Shown here piece by piece: positions 42,958 through 51,831 of a DNA stretch of 64,000 bases. The translations under genes and the position numbers were made by a program. The notes below the pieces were generated by a model. The model saw nothing but the letters and a program-made list of their open reading frames with translations, searched no databases and was not told the origin of the DNA. Position 1 is the first letter of the stretch; every line of letters begins with the position of its first letter. The DNA is from Nocardia sp. NBC_00403 (lineage in GTDB: Bacteria; Actinomycetota; Actinomycetes; Mycobacteriales; Mycobacteriaceae), in assembly GCF_036046055.1 (NCBI RefSeq), contig NZ_CP107939.1, forward strand, positions 3,348,001-3,412,000, written 5' to 3'.

Positions 42958-44355
42958 TCAGCGCAAGGTGCGTGCCGCGGCGAGTAATTCGTCGACTACG
43001 TCGGGTACGGCGTCCGCGAGCGTCGCGACGTCGGGCACCAGTTCCTTGCAGGCGATGAAGCCGAAATCCAGATCATCGTTGTTGGACAGCACAGTGACCG
43101 TGAGCCCGGCGCCGTGGAAGACCGGACCGAACGGATACATGCCGTCCACGCGGACGCCGAGGAAATACAGCGGCATCGGCGGGCCCGGCACATTGGAGAC
43201 CACCAGGTTGTGCACCACAGGATGGTGTTCGGCCAACTTCAGCGACGAGTAGACGCGGGCGGCGAGCTGAAAAGTGTTCGGCGGGGCGTACTTCGACCAG
43301 TCCTGCAGGAAATCGGCGCCGATGAGCTGGTACTCCTCCTTGGCGCCGCGATTGAACTCGGCCACCTGCCGCAGGCGCTCCACCGGATCGGCGATATCGG
43401 TGCCGAGGCGCGAGAACAGCGTCGAGACCTTGTTGATGCCCGCGTCGTGGCGGGAGTCTTCGTGCGTCGAGACCGGCACCGAGGCGATCAGCGAGCGGTC
43501 GGGCAGTTCGTCGTGCTTCTCCAGATAGGTGCGCAGCACTCCGGCGACGATGGTCAGCACCACGTCGTTGACCTTGACCCCGAAGGCGGTCTTGATCTCC
43601 TTGATGGCATCGAGTTTCGTCTCGGTGAACGCGACTGCTCGATGTGGGGTGATCGCCCGATTGAACGGTGTCCGCGGTGCAGTCAGCGGTAAAGCCATGC
43701 CCGCCTTGTTCTCTCGGCGTCGCTGTACGAATCCGGCCACCATGCCGAGAGTCTTCGGCACCATGCCGACCAGGCCCGCCTTGTTCGGAAAATTGATCAG
43801 CCCTTCGGCGGCCAGCTTCCAATCGTTCGGCTTCGGCTCCGGTTGCCATTGCTCGGTCGGTTCGGGTCGCGTTGCCCCGGGTTCCAGATCGCACAGGTGC
43901 ATCATCATGTTGGTTCCGGTGATGCCGTCCACGGCTGCGTGGTGGTACTTGCAGATCACCGCGATCTTGTCGCCCGCGAAGCCCTCGACCACGTTCATCT
44001 GCCACAGCGGACGGTTGCGATCCATCGGCCTGCTCGCGATATCGCCGACTAGTTCGGCCAGCTGTTCGCGCCCGCCGGGGCTCGGAATGCCGATGCGTCG
44101 AATGTGGTAGTCCAGGTCGAAATCCGGGTCCTCCACCCAGACCGGATGGTCGAGATTGAAAGGCACCTCGTGCACGCGCCGTCGCATCTGCGGGACCAAC
44201 GGTAATCGTCTGCCGAGTTCGGCTTTGAATGTGTCGAACGAGTAGTGCGTGCCCCCTGCGGTGGGATCGAGGATCAGCAGTGCACAGACGTGCAGGTGCT
44301 GGGTCCCGGTCTCGAGGTACAGGAAGCTGGCATCCAATCCGGTTAGTCGCTCCAT
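42958..44355 (-). CDS. Wax ester synthase / diacylglycerol acyltransferase (WS/DGAT)
   Basis: A 465-residue acyltransferase that joins acyl-CoA to fatty alcohols or diacylglycerol, producing the storage wax esters and triacylglycerols typical of mycolata. It starts MERLTGLDASFLYLET, has the catalytic HHxxxDG motif as KYHHAAVDGITG (His138, His139, Asp143), and the C-terminal family blocks NDVVLTIVAGVLRTYL and NLVVSNVPGPPMPLYF. A perfect KstR-like palindrome lies 13 bases upstream of the start and is shared with the divergent ferritin-like gene. Confidence 0.94.
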   Translation of the reverse strand: MERLTGLDASFLYLETGTQHLHVCALLILDPTAGGTHYSFDTFKAELGRRLPLVPQMRRRVHEVPFNLDHPVWVEDPDFDLDYHIRRIGIPSPGGREQLAELVGDIASRPMDRNRPLWQMNVVEGFAGDKIAVICKYHHAAVDGITGTNMMMHLCDLEPGATRPEPTEQWQPEPKPNDWKLAAEGLINFPNKAGLVGMVPKTLGMVAGFVQRRRENKAGMALPLTAPRTPFNRAITPHRAVAFTETKLDAIKEIKTAFGVKVNDVVLTIVAGVLRTYLEKHDELPDRSLIASVPVSTHEDSRHDAGINKVSTLFSRLGTDIADPVERLRQVAEFNRGAKEEYQLIGADFLQDWSKYAPPNTFQLAARVYSSLKLAEHHPVVHNLVVSNVPGPPMPLYFLGVRVDGMYPFGPVFHGAGLTVTVLSNNDDLDFGFIACKELVPDVATLADAVPDVVDELLAAARTLR

Positions 44356-44367
44356 AGCAAAACCCTA

Positions 44368-44383
44368 CTAGAACGCGTTCTAG
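44368..44383. promoter_or_regulatory. KstR-like palindrome, copy 3 (perfect)
   Basis: CTAGAACGCGTTCTAG, a perfect 16-bp palindrome, between the divergent WS/DGAT gene (44355) and the metal-dependent hydrolase gene (44581). Its centre is the same AACGCGTT as at 41169 and 41786. Confidence 0.7.
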
Positions 44384-44580
44384 CGTTCTGGGTAACGGGA
44401 GGGAGGTGAGTCACAGTGGAGGTCTCTATTGTCACGTCGGTCGATACGGCCGGTGGGCGCGGTATATCCGGCACGCATTGTGTGTTACCCGTGGTTCCAT
44501 GTATGTGTATGATCGTTGCTACAGCCACGCAGGAAGGTGTGCAACGAAGCGGTGTGGCTCGTGCGGAAAAGGAGTACCGA

Positions 44581-45482
44581 TGAAGCTACTTCGCCGGGCT
44601 GAGCGGCGGCTGGACATCGATCCGGGTGAGGTCGCGCTGCATGCCCGCAATGTGCAATTCGACTGGGCCGACACGCCACTGCACTGGATGCCGGCCGAGC
44701 CGATCGCGTCGCATCTGATCAACGCGCTGAATCTGCTACTGCCCGAGGGCGAGCGCATGTTCTGTGCCGCGTACACCGAGGCGCTGCCATTCGTGAAAGA
44801 CGAGAAGCTGCGCGAGGCCATGTTGGGCTTCATCGGCCAGGAGTCGATGCACGCGGAAACGCACGACAAGGTGCTGCACGAGGTGCTCGCCGCCAACGGC
44901 ATCGACCCCGGGCCGTATGTGCGCCAGGCCGAGTTCCTGTTCCGCAAGACGCTGGGGCCGAAGGATGTAGCGGGTATCGCGCAGCGTCAGGTGATGGTGG
45001 AACGACTCGCGGTCATCGCGTGTTTGGAACACTTCTTCGCCTACCTCGGTGACTGGGTGCTCAATGCTGATCTGGAGAGGTTCGAGGCCGACCCGCGCGT
45101 CGCGGATCTCTTCCGCTGGCATGGTGCCGAAGAGGTAGAACACCGGCATGTCGCGCACGACGTAGCGGTCTACTTCCACGCGGGCTACCTTCGGCGTGCG
45201 GCCGTGATGATGATGGTGTTCCCGATCTTCATCACCCTGGTGGTGCGCGGGACCAAATTCATGGTGTATCAGGATCCGGCGCTGCCCGACCTCGGCTACC
45301 CACGGTTGATCACACGTGTCTTCGGATCGATGTGGCGAGGCGCGCTGCCTGGTGTGCCGTCACTGCTGTGGAGCGCGTTGACGACCTTCAAGCCGGGCTA
45401 CAACCCGGAATCGGTCGGATCTACCGCGCAAGCGGTGGCCTATCTGGCCAAGTCTCCCGCCGCCCGTGCGATCGCCTCGTGA
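44581..45482 (+). CDS. Metal-dependent hydrolase (PF10118-type, di-iron-like)
   Basis: A 300-residue protein of the Metal_hydrol family. Helices carry metal ligands in a ferritin-like arrangement: FIGQESMHAETHDKV (E, H), CLEHFFAYLGDW and HGAEEVEHRHVAHDV (E, E-x-x-H). AAAAGGAG precedes ATG 44581. The C-terminal part has a hydrophobic stretch (AVMMMVFPIFITLVVRG). Followed by a reductase with a 2Fe-2S domain, which suggests an oxygenase or desaturase-like reaction on a lipid with that reductase as electron donor; this is inference. Confidence 0.85.
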
Positions 45483-45546
45483 GCGAGCGGAACATGGTTG
45501 CCGGGCGTCACGAAACGGTGGCGGCGAGCACGAGTCGGGCGGCGTT

Positions 45547-46653
45547 GTGAGCTACTTGCCTGCCCCGGGACAACTGCCGGCGGACCTGTTCGGCAAGCGC
45601 GATCGCGACCGGGCAGTTCGAGTGCTCGACGTGGTCGCCTCCGCGCGGCTGCGTTGGAGCACGCTGATCAACCGCAAAGATCTCGCGCCGCGGATCGACG
45701 ACCGCCGTCTGGCGCTGATACTGACCGGCCGACGGATCGAGGCGCACGATCAGGACGTGGTGAGCCTGCGATTGGAAGCGCCGGACGGTCGCGAACTTCC
45801 GCCGTGGCGTCCCGGCGCGCACCTGGATCTGGAACTGCCCTCGGGGCGGTTGCGCCAGTACTCACTGTGCGGTGATCCGGCCGATACCCGTGCCTATCGG
45901 GTTGCGGTACGCCGTATTCCGAATGGTGGCGGTGGATCGATCGAGGTGCACGACGAGCTGCCGGTCGGCTCTCGCATCATGGTGCGCGGGCCGCGCAACG
46001 CGTTTCCGTTCGCGGTGCCCGGCCACGGATCATCTGCCGCCCGCCTGCATTTCATTGCGGGCGGCATCGGGATCACGCCGATCCTGCCGATGGCACGACT
46101 GGCAATGCGGCTCGGCATCGACTGGTCGATGGTGTACACCGGCCGCAACCGTGACACCATCCCGTTCCTCGACGAGATCGAGACATTCGGTGATCGTGTC
46201 ACCATCCGCACCGACGACAACCACGGGTTGCCCACTGCCGCAACGCTATTGGCGGGCGTCGACGCCGACACCGCCGTGTACTGTTGCGGCCCGGTGCCGA
46301 TGATCACCGTCGTCACCGACGCGGTGCGCGAAATGCCGGGCGTGGAGTTGCATTCCGAACGATTCGCACCGCCACCGATCATGGACGGTCAACCCTTCGA
46401 AATCGAATTCGCCGCTACCGGTGAGGTCGTCGAGGTGGCTGCGGACCGGTCCGCGCTCGACACCATCCTGGAGAGCCGTCCGGACCGGCCCTACTCGTGC
46501 CGCCAGGGCTTCTGCCGAACCTGCAAGGTTCGGGTGCTCTCCGGTGCGCCCGATCATCGCGAAACCGTGCTGACCGCGGCCGATCACGCGGCGGGCGACA
46601 TGCTCGTCTGCGTCTCGCGGTCGCAGGGCGGGCGATTGGTGCTCGACCTATGA
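45547..46653 (+). CDS. Oxygenase reductase, flavin/NAD/2Fe-2S (VanB/PDR type)
   Basis: A 368-residue electron-transfer protein. A flavin domain (RQYSLCGDPADTRAYRVAVRR, the RxYS flavin motif), an NAD domain (HFIAGGIGITPILPMARLA, CCGPVPM) and a C-terminal plant-type 2Fe-2S ferredoxin domain with SCRQGFCRTCKVRV and a final Cys in DMLVCVS. It passes electrons from NAD(P)H to an oxygenase. GTG 45547. Lies 64 bases after the metal-dependent hydrolase and before the EphD-like fusion, with all three on the plus strand. Confidence 0.92.
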   Translation: MSYLPAPGQLPADLFGKRDRDRAVRVLDVVASARLRWSTLINRKDLAPRIDDRRLALILTGRRIEAHDQDVVSLRLEAPDGRELPPWRPGAHLDLELPSGRLRQYSLCGDPADTRAYRVAVRRIPNGGGGSIEVHDELPVGSRIMVRGPRNAFPFAVPGHGSSAARLHFIAGGIGITPILPMARLAMRLGIDWSMVYTGRNRDTIPFLDEIETFGDRVTIRTDDNHGLPTAATLLAGVDADTAVYCCGPVPMITVVTDAVREMPGVELHSERFAPPPIMDGQPFEIEFAATGEVVEVAADRSALDTILESRPDRPYSCRQGFCRTCKVRVLSGAPDHRETVLTAADHAAGDMLVCVSRSQGGRLVLDL

Positions 46654-46783
46654 GCGCGCACCCGCGCCACAGCGGCCACGAGCGACCGGCCGACCGCCGA
46701 CAGCACGCCGCTGGGCACAACGGATCCGAGCGCCCGCACGGCGCGGTCATGAGCACGAAACCGGGGAACAAGGAGACACGGCA

Positions 46784-48559
46784 ATGACGACGACCGACAT
46801 CGGCTCGGCGGTCACCGAGCGCATCGTCCGCAGCGGCGAATTCGACATCGCGGTATACGAATACGGCGATCCGAGCGCGGAAACCATTGTCCTCGTGCAT
46901 GGTTGGCCGGACACCCATCATCTCTGGGACGCGGTCGTGCCGTTGCTCGCCGGACGGTTCCACGTCGTCACCTACGACACCCGCGGTCACGGTCGATCCA
47001 CCCGCACCCGGCGCACCGAGGACTACCGGCTGGACGCCCTCGCGACCGACTTCTTCGCGGTCGCCGACGGGGTCAGCCCCGACCGGCCGGTACATGTGCT
47101 CGCGCACGACTGGGGTTCGGTGCAGGTGTGGGAGGCGGTCTGTGAGCCGCAGGCGGCCGAGTGGGTCGCATCCTTCACCTCGGTGTCGGGTCCCAACCTC
47201 GATCACATCGGAAAGTGGATGCGCGACAGGCTTTCCCGGCCGACGCCGCGCAATATCTGGCAGCCGTTCAGTCAGCTGCTCTCCTCGGCGTACACGTTCT
47301 TCTTCATGACACCGGGACTGCCGCGGGCGACCTTCGGGTTGCTCGGCACCGAGCGGCGGTGGCAGCGGGTGGTCTCGATCATGAACGAGACCCCGACCTC
47401 GAACATCACGCTCGGACCGACCTTCCGCAAGGACATCGTCGATGGTCTGCTCATCTACCGGGCCAATATCGTGCAGCGCATGCTCGCCCCGCGCGAGCGG
47501 CATACCGAGGTCCCGGTGCAGCTGATCGTCGCAGGTCGTGATGTCGCCGTCCGGCCGGCGGGCTTCGACGACGAGCCCAAATGGACCTCGCGGCTGTGGC
47601 GGCGCGATATCCCGGCCGGGCACTGGATGCCGTTCTCGCACCCCGAGTTGCTCGCCACCGCGACCACCGAGCTCATCGATACGCTCAACGGCGGATCGGT
47701 GCCGCGCGGGCTGCGTCGCGCCGAGGTCGGCCGCAGCAAGCGGCCCTTCGAGGACCAGCTGGTTGTGATCACCGGCGGCGGCAGCGGCATCGGCCGCGAG
47801 ACCGCGCTCGCCTTCGCCCGGCTCGGCGCCGAGATCGTGCTGTCGGACATCAACCTGGTGGCCGCCAAGGAAACCGCGGAGCTGATCGGCGCCGAACACG
47901 GCGTTGCGCACGCCTATGAGCTGGACGTGTCGAACGAGTCGGACATGACGGCACATGCGGCGGCCGTGCTCGCGGTGCACGGTGTGCCGGACATCCTGAT
48001 CAACAATGCCGGAATCGGCCAGGCGGGCGGCTTCTTCGACACCCCGTCGGCGGAATTCGATCGTGTGCTGCGGATCAATCTGGGCGGTGTGGTCAACGGC
48101 TGCCGCGCCTTCGGCTCCGCCATGGCCGAGCGTGGGCTCGGCGGGCACATCGTCAACCTGTCCAGCATGGCCGCCTACAGCCCGCAGCAGGGGTTCAGCG
48201 CGTACTCCACGAGCAAGTCGGCGGTGTTCATGTTCTCCGACTGCCTGCGCGCGGAGTTGGCCGCGAACAATATCTCCGTGCACACCATCTGCCCAGGCGT
48301 CGTACACACCAATATCGTTGCCACCACGACCTTCTCGGGTGTCAGCGCCGATGAGGAGAAGCGCAAGCAGGAGCAGTACGACAAGCTCTACCGGATGCGG
48401 CGCTACGGGCCGGAGAAGGTCGCCGAGCAGATCGTGCGGGCCGTGGAACGCGACCGCAGCATCGTCCCGGTCACTCCGGAGGCGCGGTTGCAGTACCAGT
48501 TCAACAAGTTCGCTCCGGCGATCGTCCGGTTCGTAGCCGCGCGGGTGAAGCTCACCTGA
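46784..48559 (+). CDS. ephD: EphD-like epoxide hydrolase/short-chain dehydrogenase fusion
   Basis: A 591-residue two-domain protein. Residues about 15-305 form an alpha/beta hydrolase of epoxide-hydrolase type: VLVHGWPDTHHLWD, nucleophile Asp in LAHDWGSVQVW, His in IPAGHWMPFSHPE. Residues about 322-591 form a classical SDR: VVITGGGSGIGRETALA, INNAGIG, YSTSK. This architecture is that of mycobacterial EphD, which has been linked to processing of epoxy mycolic acids to ketomycolates. It is the last gene of the oxidative block. ATG 46784 follows GGAGACACGGCA. Confidence 0.92.
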   Translation: MTTTDIGSAVTERIVRSGEFDIAVYEYGDPSAETIVLVHGWPDTHHLWDAVVPLLAGRFHVVTYDTRGHGRSTRTRRTEDYRLDALATDFFAVADGVSPDRPVHVLAHDWGSVQVWEAVCEPQAAEWVASFTSVSGPNLDHIGKWMRDRLSRPTPRNIWQPFSQLLSSAYTFFFMTPGLPRATFGLLGTERRWQRVVSIMNETPTSNITLGPTFRKDIVDGLLIYRANIVQRMLAPRERHTEVPVQLIVAGRDVAVRPAGFDDEPKWTSRLWRRDIPAGHWMPFSHPELLATATTELIDTLNGGSVPRGLRRAEVGRSKRPFEDQLVVITGGGSGIGRETALAFARLGAEIVLSDINLVAAKETAELIGAEHGVAHAYELDVSNESDMTAHAAAVLAVHGVPDILINNAGIGQAGGFFDTPSAEFDRVLRINLGGVVNGCRAFGSAMAERGLGGHIVNLSSMAAYSPQQGFSAYSTSKSAVFMFSDCLRAELAANNISVHTICPGVVHTNIVATTTFSGVSADEEKRKQEQYDKLYRMRRYGPEKVAEQIVRAVERDRSIVPVTPEARLQYQFNKFAPAIVRFVAARVKLT

Positions 48560-48562
48560 GTC

Positions 48563-49099
48563 TCATCCGGATGACTCCGACGCTCGGCCGAGTTCGGCTT
48601 CGATAGCCGCGACTCGCCGGGCGTCGATGCCCCACGGATGGTCGACGCCGACCTTGGTGTCGAGGTCCCAGAGCACGCAGGTTTCGCCGGGCGCGGCGAC
48701 CATGGACCACGCGACCACGGTGCGTCCGAGTTGTTCCGCCATCGTGCCGTGCGAGGACTTCTTCGGCGAATTCTCCGGTGGCCCAACGCCGTCCGGATAG
48801 TGGTGCAGAAACCGCCCGTAGGCGGTAGCGCAGAACGCGGCGTAGCGCTCGGTGCAGAGAATGAACCCGTGCCATGCCTCGTCGACGGCGTGCGACGGCA
48901 TTCCGATCACCTGGCCGTCGCGCATCGCGGCACCACAGCAGCGCAACCACTGCCGCAGGCCGGTTTCCACCAGGTCGCGTGGCTGCCACGGGCTGGTCTT
49001 GAAGACGGCCTCGGGCAATTCGAGCGCGGCCACGGTGCTGTCGACTTCGTGGAGATCGATTCGACGCCGTAGTCGGTTTCGGAGGCGCAAGAGGACCAC
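48563..49099 (-). CDS. DUF1399/glycine-rich-domain-like protein
   Basis: A 178-residue soluble protein. The segment GMPSHAVDEAWHGFILCTERYAAFC followed by FLHHYPDG corresponds to the D-x-x-W-H-x-F-I-L core of glycine-rich-domain (DUF1399-type) proteins; the remainder is unremarkable. Start GTG 49099. It meets the EphD-like gene tail to tail with three bases between, and is divergent from the Gly/Ser/Cys-repeat membrane protein, a pairing also seen with TIGR04222-type proteins in actinobacteria. Confidence 0.65.
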   Translation of the reverse strand: MVLLRLRNRLRRRIDLHEVDSTVAALELPEAVFKTSPWQPRDLVETGLRQWLRCCGAAMRDGQVIGMPSHAVDEAWHGFILCTERYAAFCATAYGRFLHHYPDGVGPPENSPKKSSHGTMAEQLGRTVVAWSMVAAPGETCVLWDLDTKVGVDHPWGIDARRVAAIEAELGRASESSG

Positions 49100-49244
49100 A
49101 ATTCACTGTACGGCTCTTTCGTATTCCGCCGCGATCTTGGTGGTGTGGAACCATTGGCCGGACAGCGAACAACCGCTGCTCGCCGGTGAAATAATCGGGC
49201 TCCGATCCGTGCACGTGGACGGTGCGGGCCGATACCATTTCCGT

Positions 49245-49568
49245 ATGGTGTCGTCGATCGGCCTCGCGCTCGTCGTTTTGTTTGTTTTGGTGGCTGGGGT
49301 CGGCGGCATAATCGCGGTCGTCATCCTGGTAATCGTCAAGGCGTCCAGTACGCCGCCACCGCGCCGCCGGCGTCCCGGGCGTGGTTCGCCGTGGATGGCC
49401 GGGGGCTCGGGCGGTGGCAGTGATTCCGGCGGGAGCTGCGGTGGCGGAAGTAGTTGTAGTGGCGGCAGCAGCTGTAGCGGTGGAAGTAGCTGCGGCGGCG
49501 GTGGAAGTAGCTGCGGCGGCGGCAGCAGTTGCGGGGGCGGGGGCAGCAGCTGTGGCGGCGGTTCCTGA
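49245..49568 (+). CDS. Single-pass membrane protein with Gly/Ser/Cys repeat tail
   Basis: A 107-residue protein. One membrane helix (residues about 5-30, GLALVVLFVLVAGVGGIIAV...), a short basic linker (PPPRRRRPGRGSP), then from about residue 52 repeats of the SSCGGG/SSCSGG type with eight cysteines to the end. The start ATG 49245 is the first residue of the family-like hydrophobic part. The tail resembles that of TIGR04222 proteins, which are suspected precursors of modified peptides or metal-binding proteins. The DNA of the tail is a degenerate trinucleotide/hexanucleotide repeat. Confidence 0.6.
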   Translation: MVSSIGLALVVLFVLVAGVGGIIAVVILVIVKASSTPPPRRRRPGRGSPWMAGGSGGGSDSGGSCGGGSSCSGGSSCSGGSSCGGGGSSCGGGSSCGGGGSSCGGGS

Positions 49569-49830
49569 CCGATTCCGGCGGCGGCCGGAACTGCTGCGGC
49601 CTGACAGTTCAGCGTCGGCGTGACGGCGCGTCCGTGCGACGCTCGACGCGCACCCTCGGCAACCGAGAAGCGTGGCAGCAGCGAGCGGCTCGGAGTCGTG
49701 GCCGGTGTCGACCCCGCCGTCGGGTGATTCTGCTCGAAGAGTAATCGGCAGTCGTCGGCTTGACCTGAACAGTGCTTCAGGTTTCATGCTCGTTCACGAA
49801 CCGATCGAGCAAGAAACGATGGAGGATGTC

Positions 49831-50826
49831 ATGCGGGCCGTGCAGGCAACAGAATTCGGTGGACCGGAAGTACTCGCGGTGCGTGAGGTGCCGGAACCGG
49901 TGGCCGGGCCGGGTGAGGTGGTCGTCGACGTCTCGGCCGCCGACGTGATGTTCCTCGACACACAGTTGCGTAGCGGTTGGGGCACCGAATTCTTCGAGCT
50001 GGAACCGCCATATGTGCCGGGCGGCGCCATCGGCGGGGTGGTCTCGGCGGTCGGTGCGGGCGTCGAGGAATCCTGGCTCGGGAAGCGGGTTGCCACGGCC
50101 ACCGTGGCCAGTGGCATCGGCGGTGGGCGGCCGATCGGGGGATACGCCGAAAAGGCACTCGCCAAGGCGGACACTCTGGTCGCCGTAGCCGACGGCCTGA
50201 GCGTGCTGCAGGCGGTCGCGCTGGCCCACGACGGCAAGTCGGCCCTCGCGGTATTCGACAGGGCAGAGATCAAGCCGGGGGAGTGGGTGTTGATCACCGC
50301 GGCGGGTGGCGGTTTGGGCACCCTGCTGATCCAATTCGCCCGCGCCGCAGGCGCACACGTGATCGCCGCGGCGCGCGGTGCCGCGAAGCTGGAATTGGCC
50401 ACTCGGCTCGGTGCGGAGGTCGTCGTCGATTACTCCGAGCCCGATTGGCAGGCTGCCGCTCGTGCCGCGACCGGTGGTACTGGTGCGAACGTCGTATTGG
50501 ACGGTGCGGGTGGCGCTTTGGGTGGGGCCGCCGTCCAAGCTGCCGCCGATGGTGGTCGATTTATCGGATATGGCGCTGCCGCAGGTGGATTCGCCGAGCT
50601 GGATCAGGCCGATGCCGCAGCCCGCGGCATCAGCGCGCTCGGGCTGTTCGACATCACCGGTGACAGCACCGATTGGCACGCGCTGGCACAGCGCGCCCAG
50701 TCCGCGGTGGTGGCGGGCAACGTGGAAGTGGTTATCGGCCAGACCTTTCCATTGGAGGAGGCCGATCGTGCGCACGCCGCAATCGCCTCTCGCGCCACGG
50801 TGGGGCGCACCTTGCTGACGGTGTGA
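49831..50826 (+). CDS. NADPH:quinone oxidoreductase-like (zinc-free MDR)
   Basis: A 331-residue medium-chain reductase. N-terminal GroES-like domain (MRAVQATEFGGPEVLAVREV), then the NADPH-binding ITAAGGGLGTLLIQFARAAGA, and the QOR C-terminus FPLEEADRAHAAIASRATVGR. Catalytic zinc ligands are absent, as expected for quinone/enone reductases. ATG 49831 has GGAGG shortly upstream; longer in-frame starts look non-coding. Stand-alone. Confidence 0.9.
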   Translation: MRAVQATEFGGPEVLAVREVPEPVAGPGEVVVDVSAADVMFLDTQLRSGWGTEFFELEPPYVPGGAIGGVVSAVGAGVEESWLGKRVATATVASGIGGGRPIGGYAEKALAKADTLVAVADGLSVLQAVALAHDGKSALAVFDRAEIKPGEWVLITAAGGGLGTLLIQFARAAGAHVIAAARGAAKLELATRLGAEVVVDYSEPDWQAAARAATGGTGANVVLDGAGGALGGAAVQAAADGGRFIGYGAAAGGFAELDQADAAARGISALGLFDITGDSTDWHALAQRAQSAVVAGNVEVVIGQTFPLEEADRAHAAIASRATVGRTLLTV

Positions 50827-51043
50827 GCTGAGACCGGCGGAGCCTGGGCGACCGCTGGTCTGTGCTCCAGACCCGGGTCTTTACAAGGGCAGGCTGGTTC
50901 GGATCGTCGGCTGGTACATCGCACAGCGGACGGCGGTATTTCACTGTGTGAGCTGACAGGCAGACTCGCAAAGTAGCTGCGGCAGTGGACAACTGGTCGT
51001 CAGACTGGCTGCAGACGTACCGACCAGGCGCTAATGTGCCTGC

Positions 51044-51193
51044 GTGCAAACTCTGATTGTCGTTGTCGTTGTCGTCGCGGTGCTGGTCCTCGCGACCGCG
51101 GTCGTGCAGTTCGCCAGCAGGCCACCGGAGGACGATGGTCGTTGGGATAGCGGCGATTCCGACGAAGACTGGGATGACAGCGAGGACGACTGA
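51044..51193 (+). CDS. Putative 49-residue membrane protein with acidic tail
   Basis: GTG 51044 opens a short frame: a hydrophobic N-terminal helix (MQTLIVVVVVVAVLVLATAV) followed by an Asp/Glu/Ser-rich tail (DDGRWDSGDSDEDWDDSEDD). The amphipathic design is clearly non-random, but the ribosome-binding site is weak. Function unknown. Confidence 0.5.
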   Translation: MQTLIVVVVVVAVLVLATAVVQFASRPPEDDGRWDSGDSDEDWDDSEDD

Positions 51194-51199
51194 GGGCGC

Positions 51200-51631
51200 T
51201 CAGCCGACCGGGGTCAGCACCACCACCGCGATCGGCCGCTTGGTCAACTTCTGATACGCGGTGTACCGCCCCTGATTCACCTTGTCCACGATCTCCCACC
51301 GCCGCGCATAATCCGGATCATCCGGCAACGTCGGCCGTGCAACAACCTTCATCTTCCGTCGCCCGACCTGGATTTCGCACTCCGGCTTCGCCTTCAGATT
51401 CGCCAACCACCCCGGTGGCCGCGGCGACCCACCATTCGACGCGGTCACCAGATAGTCATCCCCGTCCCGCCCGTACGTCAGCGCCGACGTCCGCTCCTGC
51501 CCCGTCCTGCGCCCCACCGTCCGCAACAACAAGGTCGGATTCCCGAACAACACCCGATGCCCCACCACCCCGCCACTGTTCTCATAAACCCACTGATGAA
51601 CCTTCAGCACATTCTCGAACACACTCGCCAC
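51200..51631 (-). CDS. F420-dependent (Ddn-type) nitroreductase-family oxidoreductase
   Basis: A 143-residue split-barrel protein of the deazaflavin-dependent nitroreductase family: GNPTLLLRTVGRRTGQERTS, YLVTASNGGSPRPPGWLANL, and the C-terminal RWEIVDKVNQGRYTAYQKLT. It likely uses F420H2, as Ddn of mycobacteria does. GTG 51631 is chosen because GGAGGG lies upstream. It stands just before the tRNA and convergent to the small acidic membrane protein. Confidence 0.9.
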   Translation of the reverse strand: MASVFENVLKVHQWVYENSGGVVGHRVLFGNPTLLLRTVGRRTGQERTSALTYGRDGDDYLVTASNGGSPRPPGWLANLKAKPECEIQVGRRKMKVVARPTLPDDPDYARRWEIVDKVNQGRYTAYQKLTKRPIAVVVLTPVG

Positions 51632-51751
51632 GGCCCGACCCTCCAAATGGTGGTGTTGACGCCCCACCCTAACCACTCCTGGGTATCCGACTGGTGCAAG
51701 CCACGCCGCACCCGGTAGCATCCCCCACGCCTGCGGGACACCCGCAGAAGA

Positions 51752-51825
51752 GGGGCGGTAGCTCAGTCGGTTAGAGCCGTGGACTCATAATCCATTGGTC
51801 GTGGGTTCGAGCCCCACCCGCCCCA
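51752..51825 (+). tRNA. tRNA-Met (CAT anticodon)
   Basis: A complete 74-nt cloverleaf: acceptor GGGGCGG/CCGCCCC, D arm GCTC...GAGC, anticodon stem GTGGA/TCCAT with loop CTCATAA (anticodon CAT, 51786-51788), T arm GTGGG-TTCGAGC-CCCAC, discriminator A. No CCA is encoded. The body resembles actinobacterial elongator tRNA-Met; an Ile2 (lysidine) identity cannot be excluded. The integrase gene follows within 100 bases, so its 3' half is probably the attachment site. Confidence 0.92.
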
Positions 51826-51831
51826 CAAACA

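Noticed and set aside
46415..48307. 630-residue minus-strand frame opposite the EphD-like gene
   Set aside because: Antisense shadow caused by high GC; the forward gene has full hydrolase and SDR motifs.
49430..49568. Gly/Ser/Cys repeat DNA as an intergenic repeat array
   Set aside because: It is in frame with an N-terminal membrane helix and a plausible ATG, so a protein repeat explains it better.
51731..51747. CTGCGGG/CCCGCAG hairpin before the tRNA as an attachment site
   Set aside because: It is on the chromosome side of the tRNA and has no repeat elsewhere in the window; it is more likely a local hairpin.
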